Assembly (NCBI RefSeq): GCF_008119665.1
Contig: NZ_CP043046.1
Coordinates: 2,852,001-2,916,000, forward strand
DNA from: Pigmentiphaga aceris
GTDB lineage: Bacteria > Pseudomonadota > Gammaproteobacteria > Burkholderiales > Burkholderiaceae_B
Reading direction: 5' to 3'
DNA: 64,000 nt
Shown: positions 7,008-15,367 of the stretch, one piece after another
Position numbering within the stretch: the first letter of the stretch is position 1
Layout: every line of letters starts with the position of its first letter
Program-made: the position numbers and the translations under genes
The notes under the pieces: generated by a model
What the model saw: the letters and a program-made list of their open reading frames with translations, nothing else
Told to the model about the DNA's origin: nothing
Databases searched by the model: none

Positions 7008-8681
7008 TTACTTGGTTAAACGTTTGAGAAGCCCATCGACCTTTTGCTTGGTCAGTTGTTCTGAACGGGCTTTGTCGGCTGGGCTGGCCGCCGCGTCGCG
7101 ACAGGCATTGGCCATGTTGGAGAAACGCTGGCTGCAGGTTTGTGCCATGCGTTTGGCTTCATCCCAGCCACGCAGCGGGGCGTAGAAGGCAATGGCATCT
7201 GGCCAGGCATTGGCTGCGTCGCCAAAGTATGCGAACCCTTGGTCCATGACCTGCTGCGCCTGCTTGCTTTTGCCTGCCGAATTCAGTTGGCTGCTGCGTT
7301 CGACCACACTCAACCATGCCCGGTCTGCGGTTGATGCAAGATTTGCGTCAAGCGTCGTGCCTGGGTCGGCGGGCAAGCGACGGTTATTCGACGAGGCTGC
7401 TTGCGCGGCTTGTACCTTGTACAGCGCCACAAGCGGGTAGGCATGCGTGGCCGTGGTGCCGCTTGCAGCTTCGCGTGCGTATGTCATCGCATCGGGTGCT
7501 TTGGGATCTTCAAGCGCCTTCGCGGCGAGTTGATAGTGGGCGAGCGTCTTTGCTGTGTCACGACTACGCTGTGCGGCCAACCACGGTGCAACGGTCGCCG
7601 TTTCGCTGATCTGTCCTGGCGGCACGGATTCCGCCGTCGCCGCCAAAGCATCCATGCGAGCAATGGTCTCCGGATGCGTGCTGGACGACTTCTTCCATAA
7701 GTCGCCGATCCCTTGTGTGCCGCTGTGCACAATGCCGCCAAAGGCCGCGTGGAGTTGCGCCAGCTGGCTGTACATGACGTCGGTGACTTCAGACCTGGGG
7801 CCCTTGTTGCTCGCCATGACAGACGCCGCAGCCTTGGCTTTTACCTCGTCCAGTGCTGCTTGCTTGGCCTTCTCTTGTCTTGCAGCATTGCTTTCATCCC
7901 ATGCTGCCTGTCGTTCCAGAAACGCCTTGAACCCCGCTTCATAGCTGTAGCCAAGCAACAGGCTGATTTTCAGACCCAATTCGTCTGCCGCCGATTCCTG
8001 CGAACGGCCCCAGGCTGACGCAGCCAGTTCACGTCCAAGCGCATAGCCCGCAACCAAGCTGTCGACCTGAGTCCATCCAGCCGCGTTGGCGGTTTTCTTT
8101 GCCAAGGTCATGCCTACGGCGACCAAAACCGCTGCCTGATCGCCAGTCTGGATTGCACCTTCAAGCTGATGATAATGAAGATAAACGTGAGAAAACTCGT
8201 GACTGAGCAAAGCAACGATTTCATCTTCGCTCTCTGCAGATGCGAGCCACGTGTGCGAGACATAAATGTTGCCCGCCGCCGTTGCATAGGCATCAAGGGC
8301 AGGAGACGCAAGAACATATACTTCGCCAGGCCACTGGGGTACGCCAGCCTGCGTTTTTATTTTGTTCAGGAGGCCAGTGAGATAACCCTGCATGGCGGGC
8401 ATTTGCGCGACGCCGTATCCGCGTGCACGTTGATTCAGTACATCAACGGCCGGGTCTGGCCAGGATCGGGGTTCGGGCGCGGGCAGGGGAGCGCTCAACA
8501 CCAGCGGCGCTGGGGCTGCCACTCCTGGTAAAGACAGTGTCGAGATGGCTTCCGGCATGGTTTTGCAGCCCGCAAGCAGGGCAATTATGACTGTGCCTGC
8601 CAAGTGGGAAACCCGCCACGCGGGTCTGCGCTGCGTTGGGGTTGCTTGCAGCCGGCTCACTTTTATTTGGCTTACTTGCAT
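7008..8681 (-). CDS. M48 family zinc metalloprotease lipoprotein
   Basis: The protein has 557 residues. A basic N-terminus and hydrophobic segment end in the lipobox LLAGC with Cys39, so the protein is probably a lipoprotein anchored in the outer or inner membrane facing the periplasm. The zinc motif HEFSH lies at 161-165 in a typical M48 context (EDEIVALLSHEFSHVYLHYH), and the downstream SAADELG supplies the third ligand region. An alpha-helical C-terminal half follows. This resembles BepA/LoiP-type quality-control proteases, but without a recognisable TPR signature. Its start overlaps the end of the preceding small gene by 10 bases, so it is in one operon with that gene and the CHASE2 gene. 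Confidence 0.85.
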   Translation of the reverse strand: MQVSQIKVSRLQATPTQRRPAWRVSHLAGTVIIALLAGCKTMPEAISTLSLPGVAAPAPLVLSAPLPAPEPRSWPDPAVDVLNQRARGYGVAQMPAMQGYLTGLLNKIKTQAGVPQWPGEVYVLASPALDAYATAAGNIYVSHTWLASAESEDEIVALLSHEFSHVYLHYHQLEGAIQTGDQAAVLVAVGMTLAKKTANAAGWTQVDSLVAGYALGRELAASAWGRSQESAADELGLKISLLLGYSYEAGFKAFLERQAAWDESNAARQEKAKQAALDEVKAKAAASVMASNKGPRSEVTDVMYSQLAQLHAAFGGIVHSGTQGIGDLWKKSSSTHPETIARMDALAATAESVPPGQISETATVAPWLAAQRSRDTAKTLAHYQLAAKALEDPKAPDAMTYAREAASGTTATHAYPLVALYKVQAAQAASSNNRRLPADPGTTLDANLASTADRAWLSVVERSSQLNSAGKSKQAQQVMDQGFAYFGDAANAWPDAIAFYAPLRGWDEAKRMAQTCSQRFSNMANACRDAAASPADKARSEQLTKQKVDGLLKRLTK

Positions 8682-9046
8682 GCGTTGGCACCCGCGCCCG
8701 GCGTCGACGCAACCGCCTCCAGTCTGGCTGTGCGCTCAGGTGCAATGCCGGTATTACACGACGCTTTGGATTCACGCAGCGAGCGCACCTGTGCGTTGCG
8801 CAACCAGACCTGTTTTCCGCCGAGGTCGACAGCGCTGTATCCACTTTGCTGTGCACTGACTGCCAAGGGGAACGTGATGGTCGAGGTATTGACCTGCTCG
8901 ATGGCTTGCATGGAACCGGGTGCATCGTACAGGTCAAGTTTGTCGCGCGTGCTGGGACTTGGGCCCAAAATCTGGCCTTGCGCCAGCGCGCTGCTGCCAA
9001 AGGCAATGCCCGCGAACAAAATCGAGGTCAAGACGGTGCGCTTCAT
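8672..9046 (-). CDS. Small periplasmic protein, unknown function
   Basis: The 124-residue product starts with a clear Sec signal peptide (MKRTVLTSILFAGIAFGSSALA|Q). The mature part is about 100 residues with the motif VDLGGKQVWLRNAQVRS and two cysteines near the C-terminus (one in KASC, one in NAC), possibly a disulfide. It lies between the CHASE2 gene (15-base gap) and the M48 lipoprotein gene (10-base overlap), which indicates co-expression. I do not recognise the family. It may be a partner or substrate of the protease. Confidence 0.75.
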   Translation of the reverse strand: MKRTVLTSILFAGIAFGSSALAQGQILGPSPSTRDKLDLYDAPGSMQAIEQVNTSTITFPLAVSAQQSGYSAVDLGGKQVWLRNAQVRSLRESKASCNTGIAPERTARLEAVASTPGAGANACK

Positions 9047-9061
9047 AAACTACCTATGCGT

Positions 9062-10690
9062 TCAGGGTTTGTGAATACCAGGAACGTTGTCCGTTCCGGG
9101 CCAAAGGAAAAGGCGAATTTTTTTCAGGTAGTCAAACGCTTCGATGAAAAGCGTCATGCCAAGCAATTCGACGACTGGCAACATGCCGATGCGAAAGCAC
9201 ATCTGAAGCGCTGAGATCAGCAATAGCGCAAGTCCTGCTTGAATACTGAGCCGCAGCATCCATGCGAAAAGCTGTAATGCCCCTTTGAGCAAACGCGAAC
9301 CTGCCGCGCTGGCGATCTGGCGTGGAGACGCTGCTGGGTCGATTGCTGCGTCGTCCGTCAGCCATTGAACTTTTGCCGCCAGCCTGGCATGCCGTGAAAG
9401 GAACACGCGCAGTCGGATCGACAGTCTTTCCCGCAGCGCTCTGGTCGCGATGTGGATCGCAAACACGATGAAGATGGTCAGCAGGCCCGCGCCGATCAGC
9501 CCGGCGGGCGGGAATGGATACCACGCACTGTTCTGTTTGTACTGGTCACCGTAAGTCAACAGATTGTCCAGTGCCATGGCGTGCAGATAGACGCCTGGGA
9601 TCAGTCCGTGAACCGGGGAATTGACCAGGTCGTTGTAGCCAGCGACCGCGGCGCCCACCATGACATACCGATCGACAAGATAAGGAGCAAGCGCCTCCTC
9701 GCTCATGGTCTCGGTCTGGATCATCGACAAGGTCTGATGAATCGGGCAAGGCGGAGGAATCTCATCGCTGTCCTCCCAAAGTTGCCGCAACAGGTCCGGT
9801 ATAAGACGCGTCCCGCTGAACGTACTGGCTTGGCAATAGGAGAGCAGGTCCGGTTTGTCGATCTCTTGTTGAATGCCGGGCCGGCCTGCCGCCCAGATCA
9901 AGGCCATGGGCTCGGTTTCCACACCCAGGTCGATGCCGGCGACGTCTTGGGCGATGGCCATTGCCGCACTTCGGAAAGATGCCGGGTCGCTGGCGGGGCC
10001 GGGGTTCCATTGCTTACCCGCCAAGTGGGTGCTCAGTGGGTAATTCCACGCATGGCGATCGATCGGATCGGGGGTGTAACGCACGCCGACCAAGCTCACG
10101 CATGGTGTGGCATCAGGCAACGTGGCAGCCTGTATTTCAGGTCGGGTCTTGAGCTGGCCATCGACAGGGGATGGCAATGCGGCCAGAAAAATCGGGACCC
10201 CATATTCGCCCCTGATTCTGCATAGGGTTTGAATCAGGCTCGGGAGGCTGCGGTCATTGCGCTGCTGCCCGAAGGTAATGTCCAGAAAAATGGCCTTGGG
10301 CCGGCCTGCCGGATTGGTTGCGATACGTTCGAGCCAATCGCCATGATCCATATAGGAAAGCGGCCAGGCTGATTTTTGTTCGTTCAGAAATTGCGTGTCA
10401 TACATCAACACGGTTATCTGTTCTCTGGCGGCAAGAGGATATAACTCTGCGCCAATTGGGGCTTGTGAACTCGCCATATAACGAGTCACCGCCAGGCTGT
10501 CACTATTGATCTTCGTGCCAACGATCAGCATCGCAAACGACGCCACAATCAATATGACAAGTCGTATAAGCAGCGATGACACATCAAAGTCGGAAGGATG
10601 GTCCCGGAGTGCCTGCTTGAATAGATGCGGCCACGAGCGAGAGGGTGCAGAAGGTCCTGCACTGGGCACCGACTTGGGTGTGGCTGACAT
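9062..10690 (-). CDS. CHASE2 domain membrane protein without effector domain
   Basis: The 542-residue protein has one membrane segment near residues 40-62 (LVILIVASFAMLIVGT) and a long extracytoplasmic CHASE2 sensor (about 85-390, ending in VMVGAAVAGYNDLVNSPVHGLIPGVYLHAMALDNLL). Hydrophobic helices follow near residues 400-420 and 470-525. CHASE2 normally precedes a cyclase, kinase or phosphatase domain. Here the C-terminal part is only membrane helices and a short tail, so signalling would need a partner. It is the first gene of a three-gene minus-strand unit with the small periplasmic protein and the M48 protease. A link to envelope stress sensing is inferred. Confidence 0.82.
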   Translation of the reverse strand: MSATPKSVPSAGPSAPSRSWPHLFKQALRDHPSDFDVSSLLIRLVILIVASFAMLIVGTKINSDSLAVTRYMASSQAPIGAELYPLAAREQITVLMYDTQFLNEQKSAWPLSYMDHGDWLERIATNPAGRPKAIFLDITFGQQRNDRSLPSLIQTLCRIRGEYGVPIFLAALPSPVDGQLKTRPEIQAATLPDATPCVSLVGVRYTPDPIDRHAWNYPLSTHLAGKQWNPGPASDPASFRSAAMAIAQDVAGIDLGVETEPMALIWAAGRPGIQQEIDKPDLLSYCQASTFSGTRLIPDLLRQLWEDSDEIPPPCPIHQTLSMIQTETMSEEALAPYLVDRYVMVGAAVAGYNDLVNSPVHGLIPGVYLHAMALDNLLTYGDQYKQNSAWYPFPPAGLIGAGLLTIFIVFAIHIATRALRERLSIRLRVFLSRHARLAAKVQWLTDDAAIDPAASPRQIASAAGSRLLKGALQLFAWMLRLSIQAGLALLLISALQMCFRIGMLPVVELLGMTLFIEAFDYLKKIRLFLWPGTDNVPGIHKP

Positions 10691-10842
10691 TATGTGACAA
10701 AAGAGACATTTTGCAATGATCTATCATGCCACGGATCTATCGGTTTTTGCCCGTGACTAATTAATGTGTGCGTCAGAGCCCACGCATAAAAGACGTGCCG
10801 CGAATATGTCGTCAGCGCTCTTGACGAGCAGGCCCAAGATAC

Positions 10843-11712
10843 TTAGGCGTTCTGCGCCAAGCAGCCAGCGCGCGACTGGTCTTGAGATTTGCCCGCACGT
10901 CTTTCACCAGACAACTGCCGTCTGGCGATCAGCCCAGCCGTCCCGGCCAGCAACAGGCCGATCAACACACCCAAAGGCAGCTTGTCTCGCAGGGCTCGCT
11001 CGACGTATTCATCGATTATCGAAATCGGCATGGCCGCCAGCGCGGCGAATTGGCCGTCATCCGACGGATGCATGTCGACCAGATAATCGCCGTCCGAAAA
11101 CGTAATGGCGTCACCCTGGTAGCGTTCAAGCCAGGCTGGTTTGAAGACGCCTTTGGTGCGGAACCAGGTGCCTGAGCCGATGCCGATCTGGGCCAGCGAG
11201 ATGCGCCCGTCAATGTCCAGGGTGGCTCCGACGAGATCGGGCACGGTAATGGCCGCATGACCATTGGTGGCGCTGATGTTGAATTGAATGCCAGGGATGC
11301 TGGGCAGCGTGATGCCGTTCCAGGTTTTCGATCCGTCAGGCCCGATCTGATCGGCGGGACCCAGGGCTACCGTCTGCTGGATGTTGTTCAGCGTGGAGCA
11401 GACGAGTGCGTTGTTTCGCACGTAGCCCAGGCCCTGCACATAGGTGGACCCGGCCAGCAGCCGGCTCATCTGCTGGATTTGTGATGGAGTACAGGGCGCG
11501 TAGGTCGTTTCCGCATTCAGAGCGCCGACTGCCGCATCGATCTGCGCGCGGGTACCGGCTGCCTGGCGTTGCACGTGGGACGTCAGTCGCTCCAGCTCGG
11601 TCACGGCAGCTTGGCGACCCGTGATCAAGGCGCTGTATCCGGTGATGCCGATAGGGGCGAGCAGCAGTACACCGATGACCGCTGCTACGATCCATTCACG
11701 CCGTTTGCGCAT
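10843..11712 (-). CDS. CSS-motif sensor domain protein lacking the EAL domain
   Basis: The 289-residue protein has an N-terminal membrane helix (about 9-30) and a periplasmic domain with the cysteine pattern of the CSS-motif family: C74 in YAPCTP and the VCSTL segment near residue 106. A second helix (about 245-265) is followed by a basic RRQLSGERR tail. In family members such as the E. coli redox-sensing PdeB/PdeC-type phosphodiesterases, this architecture leads directly into an EAL c-di-GMP phosphodiesterase domain. Here the frame stops about 25 residues after the helix and no EAL remnant is visible in the 150 bases downstream. It may be a truncated gene or a free-standing disulfide sensor. 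Confidence 0.75.
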   Translation of the reverse strand: MRKRREWIVAAVIGVLLLAPIGITGYSALITGRQAAVTELERLTSHVQRQAAGTRAQIDAAVGALNAETTYAPCTPSQIQQMSRLLAGSTYVQGLGYVRNNALVCSTLNNIQQTVALGPADQIGPDGSKTWNGITLPSIPGIQFNISATNGHAAITVPDLVGATLDIDGRISLAQIGIGSGTWFRTKGVFKPAWLERYQGDAITFSDGDYLVDMHPSDDGQFAALAAMPISIIDEYVERALRDKLPLGVLIGLLLAGTAGLIARRQLSGERRAGKSQDQSRAGCLAQNA

Positions 11713-11966
11713 AAGCCATTCGCCTGTGCTTGTTTGTATTTTTATGTGTCAACTGACCCGGGAATCGAGTCTACGCTGGCCGATCGTGTGATGGTAAGTT
11801 GCCTGTTTGCGCGACGCGCACGGTGTTGCATTTCTGCTTGTTCAACTATTTGTAAGCTATCGTAAGTATCAGGATTGTTTCTGTGCCGGTCGCGTCCATT
11901 TACATGATGCGAGGGGACGAGGTCTCTTCGCCATGTAGCAGTACATCACTGGTTCAGGAGCTTTTA
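11713..11966. promoter_or_regulatory. Divergent promoter region of CSS-motif and DUF2076 genes
   Basis: This 254-base gap separates two gene starts on opposite strands. It is AT-richer around 11820-11880. I see no strong palindrome. Promoters for both genes must lie here. Confidence 0.35.
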
Positions 11967-12713
11967 ATGAATAACGAAGACCGGATTGCGATCGAAGGCG
12001 TTTTCTCGCGACTTCAAGAGGTCGAGCGTCAAGGCGGGCCACGCGAACCGGAAGCCGAGCAGTTCATCCGCTCGCGCATCGATGCACAACCGGGTGCAGC
12101 GTATTACCTTGCGCAAACCGTGCTGGTTCAAGAGCATGCGTTGAAATCCGCGCAGCAGAAAATCACTGAGCTGGAACAGCGTGCCGCCGCGCCGGCACCC
12201 GCGCCTGCGCCGCAGGCAGGGTTTGCTGCGGATACGGCGCGGCCGTCCGGTTTGTCCGGTCTGTCGGCTGGATTCTTCGGCCGTTCGCCACCTGCGTCGC
12301 AGCAGGGCTCACAACCTTTGTCCGCAGCGGGCACGCCCCTGTCGGCAGCCGGCACCCCCTTGCAAGGCGGCACGCCGCCGGTGGGTAGCCAGTTCGGCCA
12401 ATCGGCACAGCCTGCTCAGCCGCAGGCACCCAGCCGCGCGGGCGGCTTCCTGGCCGGTGCTGCGCACACGGCAATGGGCGTTGCGGGCGGCATGATGCTT
12501 GGCAGCATGCTGGGGAACATGTTTGGCGGTGGGGCTGACAAGACTGCCGAAGCCGCCGCAGCAGAAGCCAAGCCGGAACCGACTGCCGATGCTGGCGCGC
12601 AGTCCGACTCGCAATTCGACACACCGAATGATGCGCCGTCGGATGTGGCCTACGACAACAGCGACTCGGGCTTTGGGTTCTTCGACGACGGCGGTGACTT
12701 CGACGAAGTCTGA
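11967..12713 (+). CDS. DUF2076 domain protein
   Basis: The 248-residue product starts at ATG 11967, set by AGGAG at 11956-11960. The N-terminal 70 residues match DUF2076 (ERIAIEGVF-like start, PEAEQFIRSRI, YYLAQTVLVQEHAL, coiled QQKITELEQ). The middle is a proline/alanine/glutamine-rich linker with repeated LSAAGTP. It contains a GGFLAGAAHTAMGVAGGMMLGSMLGNMFGG segment typical of the family and an acidic C-terminus (DSGFGFFDDGGDFDEV). Members are found in many Proteobacteria as envelope-associated proteins of unknown function. It stands alone with strong hairpins downstream. Confidence 0.88.
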   Translation: MNNEDRIAIEGVFSRLQEVERQGGPREPEAEQFIRSRIDAQPGAAYYLAQTVLVQEHALKSAQQKITELEQRAAAPAPAPAPQAGFAADTARPSGLSGLSAGFFGRSPPASQQGSQPLSAAGTPLSAAGTPLQGGTPPVGSQFGQSAQPAQPQAPSRAGGFLAGAAHTAMGVAGGMMLGSMLGNMFGGGADKTAEAAAAEAKPEPTADAGAQSDSQFDTPNDAPSDVAYDNSDSGFGFFDDGGDFDEV

Positions 12714-12747
12714 CGCAATGCATGTGGCCTGCTGTACATGAACCGGC

Positions 12748-12776
12748 AGCTTGGTGATCTTCAAGATCACCAAGCT
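12748..12776 (+). terminator. Hairpin after DUF2076 gene
   Basis: AGCTTGGTGATC (12748-12759) pairs with GATCACCAAGCT (12765-12776) over a five-base loop, giving a 12-bp perfect stem. It lies 35 bases after the stop codon. Only TT follows, so it may protect the 3' end rather than terminate alone. Confidence 0.6.
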
Positions 12777-12786
12777 TTGGCTACCC

Positions 12787-12828
12787 AAACATGGCGCGTA
12801 CCATCAATGGTGCGCGCCATGTTTGTTT
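12787..12828. terminator. Bidirectional terminator between DUF2076 and GntR genes
   Basis: AAACATGGCGCG (12787-12798) pairs with CGCGCCATGTTT (12813-12824); the loop contains a further CCAT/ATGG pair. On the plus strand the stem is followed by TTTGTTT. It ends two bases before the GntR stop codon, serving the convergent gene pair. Confidence 0.8.
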
Positions 12829-13594
12829 ATAGCCCCAGCATGTTCTTCAATCGATTGTCGGGCGACTCGGCCTTGACGCAGATGTTGCGCTCCAGGTCGC
12901 GCAGGTGACTGTCCATCAGCCTGGCCGCGCCATCGGCATCGCCGCGTTCCAGGCAGTCGACGATGGCGTCGTGCTGTTCATGTTCGCAGCAGGCGTTGCC
13001 GGGCGGCTGGTACAAAGCGACGATGAGCGAGCAGCGCGACACCATCTCGATCAGATAGCGTTGCAGCACCGGGTTGCGGCCAAGCTCGCCCACTTTCAGG
13101 TGGAACCCGCTGGCAAGTCGCACCCATGCCGGTTGTTTGAACCGGTGCATGGCGGCGTGCTCTTCTTTCAGCTGCAAGCGCAGGGCGGCCAGGTCTTCTG
13201 GCGTGGCGCGTTCGGCAGCCAGTCGAACCAAGGTGTCTTCCAGACCGCGTCGGGCTTCGAAGATGTGCCGGGTTTCTTCCAGCGTGGGCACGGCAACGAT
13301 CGCCCCACGATTGGGCCGTAGTTGCACGATGTGATCGTGGGCCAGACGCTGCAAGGCCAGGCGCACCGTGGAACGGCTGGCACCGAACAGTTCACACAGT
13401 GAGGCCTCGGGCAGTTTGGTGCCAGGGGCCAGGCGCTGGCTCATGATGCTGTCGAACACCGTGCGGTAGATGCGACCCTCGGCACTGTCGTCGCCCACCA
13501 CGCTGGCCAACATGCCGCTTGGATCGGCGTCGGGCAAAGGTGTGTGCTCCAACGCGGGTTCCGGGGTGGGCTGCTTGCGGGTGTGAGCGGGCAT
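12827..13594 (-). CDS. GntR family (FadR/FCD subfamily) transcriptional regulator
   Basis: The product is about 255 residues from ATG 13594. An in-frame ATG at 13645 is possible, and neither has a strong ribosome site. The N-terminal winged helix (GRIYRTVFDSIMSQRLAPGTKLPEASLCELFGASRSTVRLALQRLAHDHIV) is typical GntR. The helical C-terminal ligand domain carries FCD features: EARRGLEDTLVRLAA, a histidine in GFHLKVGEL and HEQHDAIVDCLERGD. Such regulators usually repress catabolic genes until a carboxylate inducer binds. It follows the deacetylase-like gene closely. The TGTCGACA palindrome in the divergent region upstream of the Liv-type transporter is its best candidate operator. Confidence 0.9.
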   Translation of the reverse strand: MPAHTRKQPTPEPALEHTPLPDADPSGMLASVVGDDSAEGRIYRTVFDSIMSQRLAPGTKLPEASLCELFGASRSTVRLALQRLAHDHIVQLRPNRGAIVAVPTLEETRHIFEARRGLEDTLVRLAAERATPEDLAALRLQLKEEHAAMHRFKQPAWVRLASGFHLKVGELGRNPVLQRYLIEMVSRCSLIVALYQPPGNACCEHEQHDAIVDCLERGDADGAARLMDSHLRDLERNICVKAESPDNRLKNMLGL

Positions 13595-13683
13595 AGTGTG
13601 ATGGCGGTGCGGGTGAATCAGGTCTGAAGGCCGCTGACTTTGCATCCGGTGTGCTGAAAGCTGCGCCACGGCCTTGGCCTGAA

Positions 13684-14625
13684 TTATCGTGTGACGGCAC
13701 TTTGCCACAAAGTGTCGACCTCGGCAGACAGCGCCGACTGAGTATGGCGGCAGATCTCGCCCGGGGTGGCAAACCATATCTCGCCCCGGTCGCGCGCGGC
13801 GGCCAGATGCTCCAGCGCACGCCGCAGGTGCCGCAACCGATAGGGCTGGCCAACAATATAGGGGTGCAGCGCCACGCCCATCACCAGTGGCTGCGTGCGT
13901 GCCTGAAGCTGCATTTCATCGAAGTTGTCGACGATCATCTGCGCAAACGCGCTGGCATCCATGCGACGCGCGACGATGGCCGGGATGTCGTTCAGTTCCT
14001 GGGGATAGGGCACCGACCAAAGCAGCTTGCCGTTACGCGTGCGCATGGGCAGGGGCTGGTCATCGTGACACCAGTTCAAGGTGTAGTGGTAGCCCGTCTC
14101 GGTCAGCAGGTCGGGCGTAAGCGGACTCTCTGATATCCACGGCGACAGCCAGCCGCTGGGCGCAACACCGCTGTGGGTCTGCATGCGGTCGCGGCACAGT
14201 CCCAGCAAGCGGCGTTCGCCTGCTTCGCTAAGCGTGCCTTGGCGCTCTGCGTTGGTATGGCCGTGGCCGACCAGCTCGTCGCCGCGTGCCACGCAGGCTG
14301 CCACCAGCTCGGGGCAGTGGTCGTACAGCGCAGTGTTCACGATGGCGCTGCTGGGCAGGCCCAGGCTGTCGAACAAGTCCAGGCAGCGCCAGGCTCCGAC
14401 GCGGTTGCCGTACTCGCGCCATGCGTAGTTCAGCACATCGGGTTCTGGTGACACCGGCCCAATCGCCGCGCCCATGCCTTCACCGAAGGCGAAGTGTTCC
14501 AGATTGAAGCCCAGGTACACGGCCAATCGCGCGCCGTTGGGCCAGGTGTAGTCCGGGCGCTTGGTGATGGGCAGGTAGTCGAAACGTCCGTGAGCGGGCA
14601 GCAGACTGTCGTAAAGCAAGGTCAT
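13684..14625 (-). CDS. Polysaccharide-deacetylase-fold hydrolase (PuuE/cyclic imide hydrolase-like)
   Basis: The product has 313 residues. ATG 14625 overlaps the end of the upstream NTF2-like gene by start/stop coupling; longer frames enter that gene. Family signatures include NGARLAVYLGFNLEHF, GHGHTNAERQG, the segment GWLSPWISESPLTPDLL followed by an aspartate-rich turn (CHDDQP), and the C-terminal LRRALEHL-GEIWFATPGEI. This sub-group of carbohydrate esterase 4-like proteins includes metal-poor cyclic amidohydrolases such as PuuE allantoinase and cyclic imide hydrolase, rather than true sugar deacetylases. In a locus with a Liv-type importer and an HpxZ-like protein, hydrolysis of a cyclic amide or ureide is the likeliest role. 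Substrate unproven. Confidence 0.85.
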   Translation of the reverse strand: MTLLYDSLLPAHGRFDYLPITKRPDYTWPNGARLAVYLGFNLEHFAFGEGMGAAIGPVSPEPDVLNYAWREYGNRVGAWRCLDLFDSLGLPSSAIVNTALYDHCPELVAACVARGDELVGHGHTNAERQGTLSEAGERRLLGLCRDRMQTHSGVAPSGWLSPWISESPLTPDLLTETGYHYTLNWCHDDQPLPMRTRNGKLLWSVPYPQELNDIPAIVARRMDASAFAQMIVDNFDEMQLQARTQPLVMGVALHPYIVGQPYRLRHLRRALEHLAAARDRGEIWFATPGEICRHTQSALSAEVDTLWQSAVTR

Positions 14626-14632
14626 GGTGTGT

Positions 14633-15139
14633 TCACGCCTTTGCCGCGTTGGCGGCATTTGCTTCGGCGGCCAGGCCCGGCGTGAGTATCCATTCGGCGC
14701 TGTCGTTCCAGACATCCATGTGGGTGATCAGGCCGTTGCTGACGACATAGCGATCTACATAGCGGTTGCCCTCGAAGGGTGTGCCATCGGGCCACTCGCC
14801 ATACAGCGTGCCAAGGCTGTAGACGATGGTCTCTGAAGGGGTGCCGCCTGCCACCACGTCAGTGCGTGCAATGCGTTTCTTCACCCAGGCATATCGGCCA
14901 GCGTTGAACACCGTGCAGTCCGATGGCTTGTTCATGGCGCGGCCGCCTGTGAAGCGGATGCGCATGACGGGGGCGATCAGGTGTTGTGCGCCTTCAGGGT
15001 CGGGAATCATCACGATGCGCAGGTACTCGTTGACCAGGTCGCCGGCAGATTGCGGATCGAAGCTGGCGAGGGTTGCGTTGAGGCGGGGTGACGCCTCGTC
15101 GCGGGGCATGTCCAGGCCCTGTTTTGATGCATTGCTCAT
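14633..15139 (-). CDS. NTF2-like (SnoaL-type) small protein
   Basis: The product has 168 residues. The start at 15139 is fixed by GGAGAA just upstream; the longer open frame would enter the regulatory region. The fold is suggested by LVNEYLRIVMIPDPEGAQHLIAPVMRIRFTGG, then TLYGEWPDGTPFEGNRYVDRYVVSNGLITHMDVWNDSAEW, a typical NTF2-like/SnoaL pattern with two conserved tryptophans at the end. Such proteins are small isomerases, hydrolases or binding proteins. It is the first gene of the minus-strand unit with the deacetylase-like enzyme and GntR regulator and is divergent from the transporter. Catalytic role unknown. Confidence 0.8.
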   Translation of the reverse strand: MSNASKQGLDMPRDEASPRLNATLASFDPQSAGDLVNEYLRIVMIPDPEGAQHLIAPVMRIRFTGGRAMNKPSDCTVFNAGRYAWVKKRIARTDVVAGGTPSETIVYSLGTLYGEWPDGTPFEGNRYVDRYVVSNGLITHMDVWNDSAEWILTPGLAAEANAANAAKA

Positions 15140-15220
15140 GTTGGTTCTCCGCATTGGTGCGTGTCTGGGGTGCTTGGTGTCCGGTGTCGTGCTCCCCCAG
15201 ATCGTGAGCAAAGGCTATGC

Positions 15221-15262
15221 CATATTGTCGACATATTGATATAGAGAGTGTTGTCAATATTT
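15221..15262. promoter_or_regulatory. Candidate GntR operators between divergent units
   Basis: The perfect palindrome TGTCGACA at 15226-15233 sits in the near-palindrome ATATTGTCGACATATT. A second related half-site, TTGTCAATAT, follows at 15251-15260. FCD-type GntR proteins typically bind short TTGT...ACAA palindromes. The sites lie between the NTF2-like gene and the transporter gene, in an AT-rich stretch. Confidence 0.5.
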
Positions 15263-15367
15263 CATCGATTATGTGGACGTTGGCATGGTGTTTGCATTGT
15301 TCAGGGACGAACCAAGCGCGTTCAGACCGCTCCCCGACTTGCCCAACCCCATCCCTGGAGATTCACG

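Noticed and set aside
13684..14625. Annotation as a peptidoglycan or chitin deacetylase
   Set aside because: No signal peptide, and sequence features match the PuuE/cyclic imide hydrolase branch rather than secreted sugar deacetylases.
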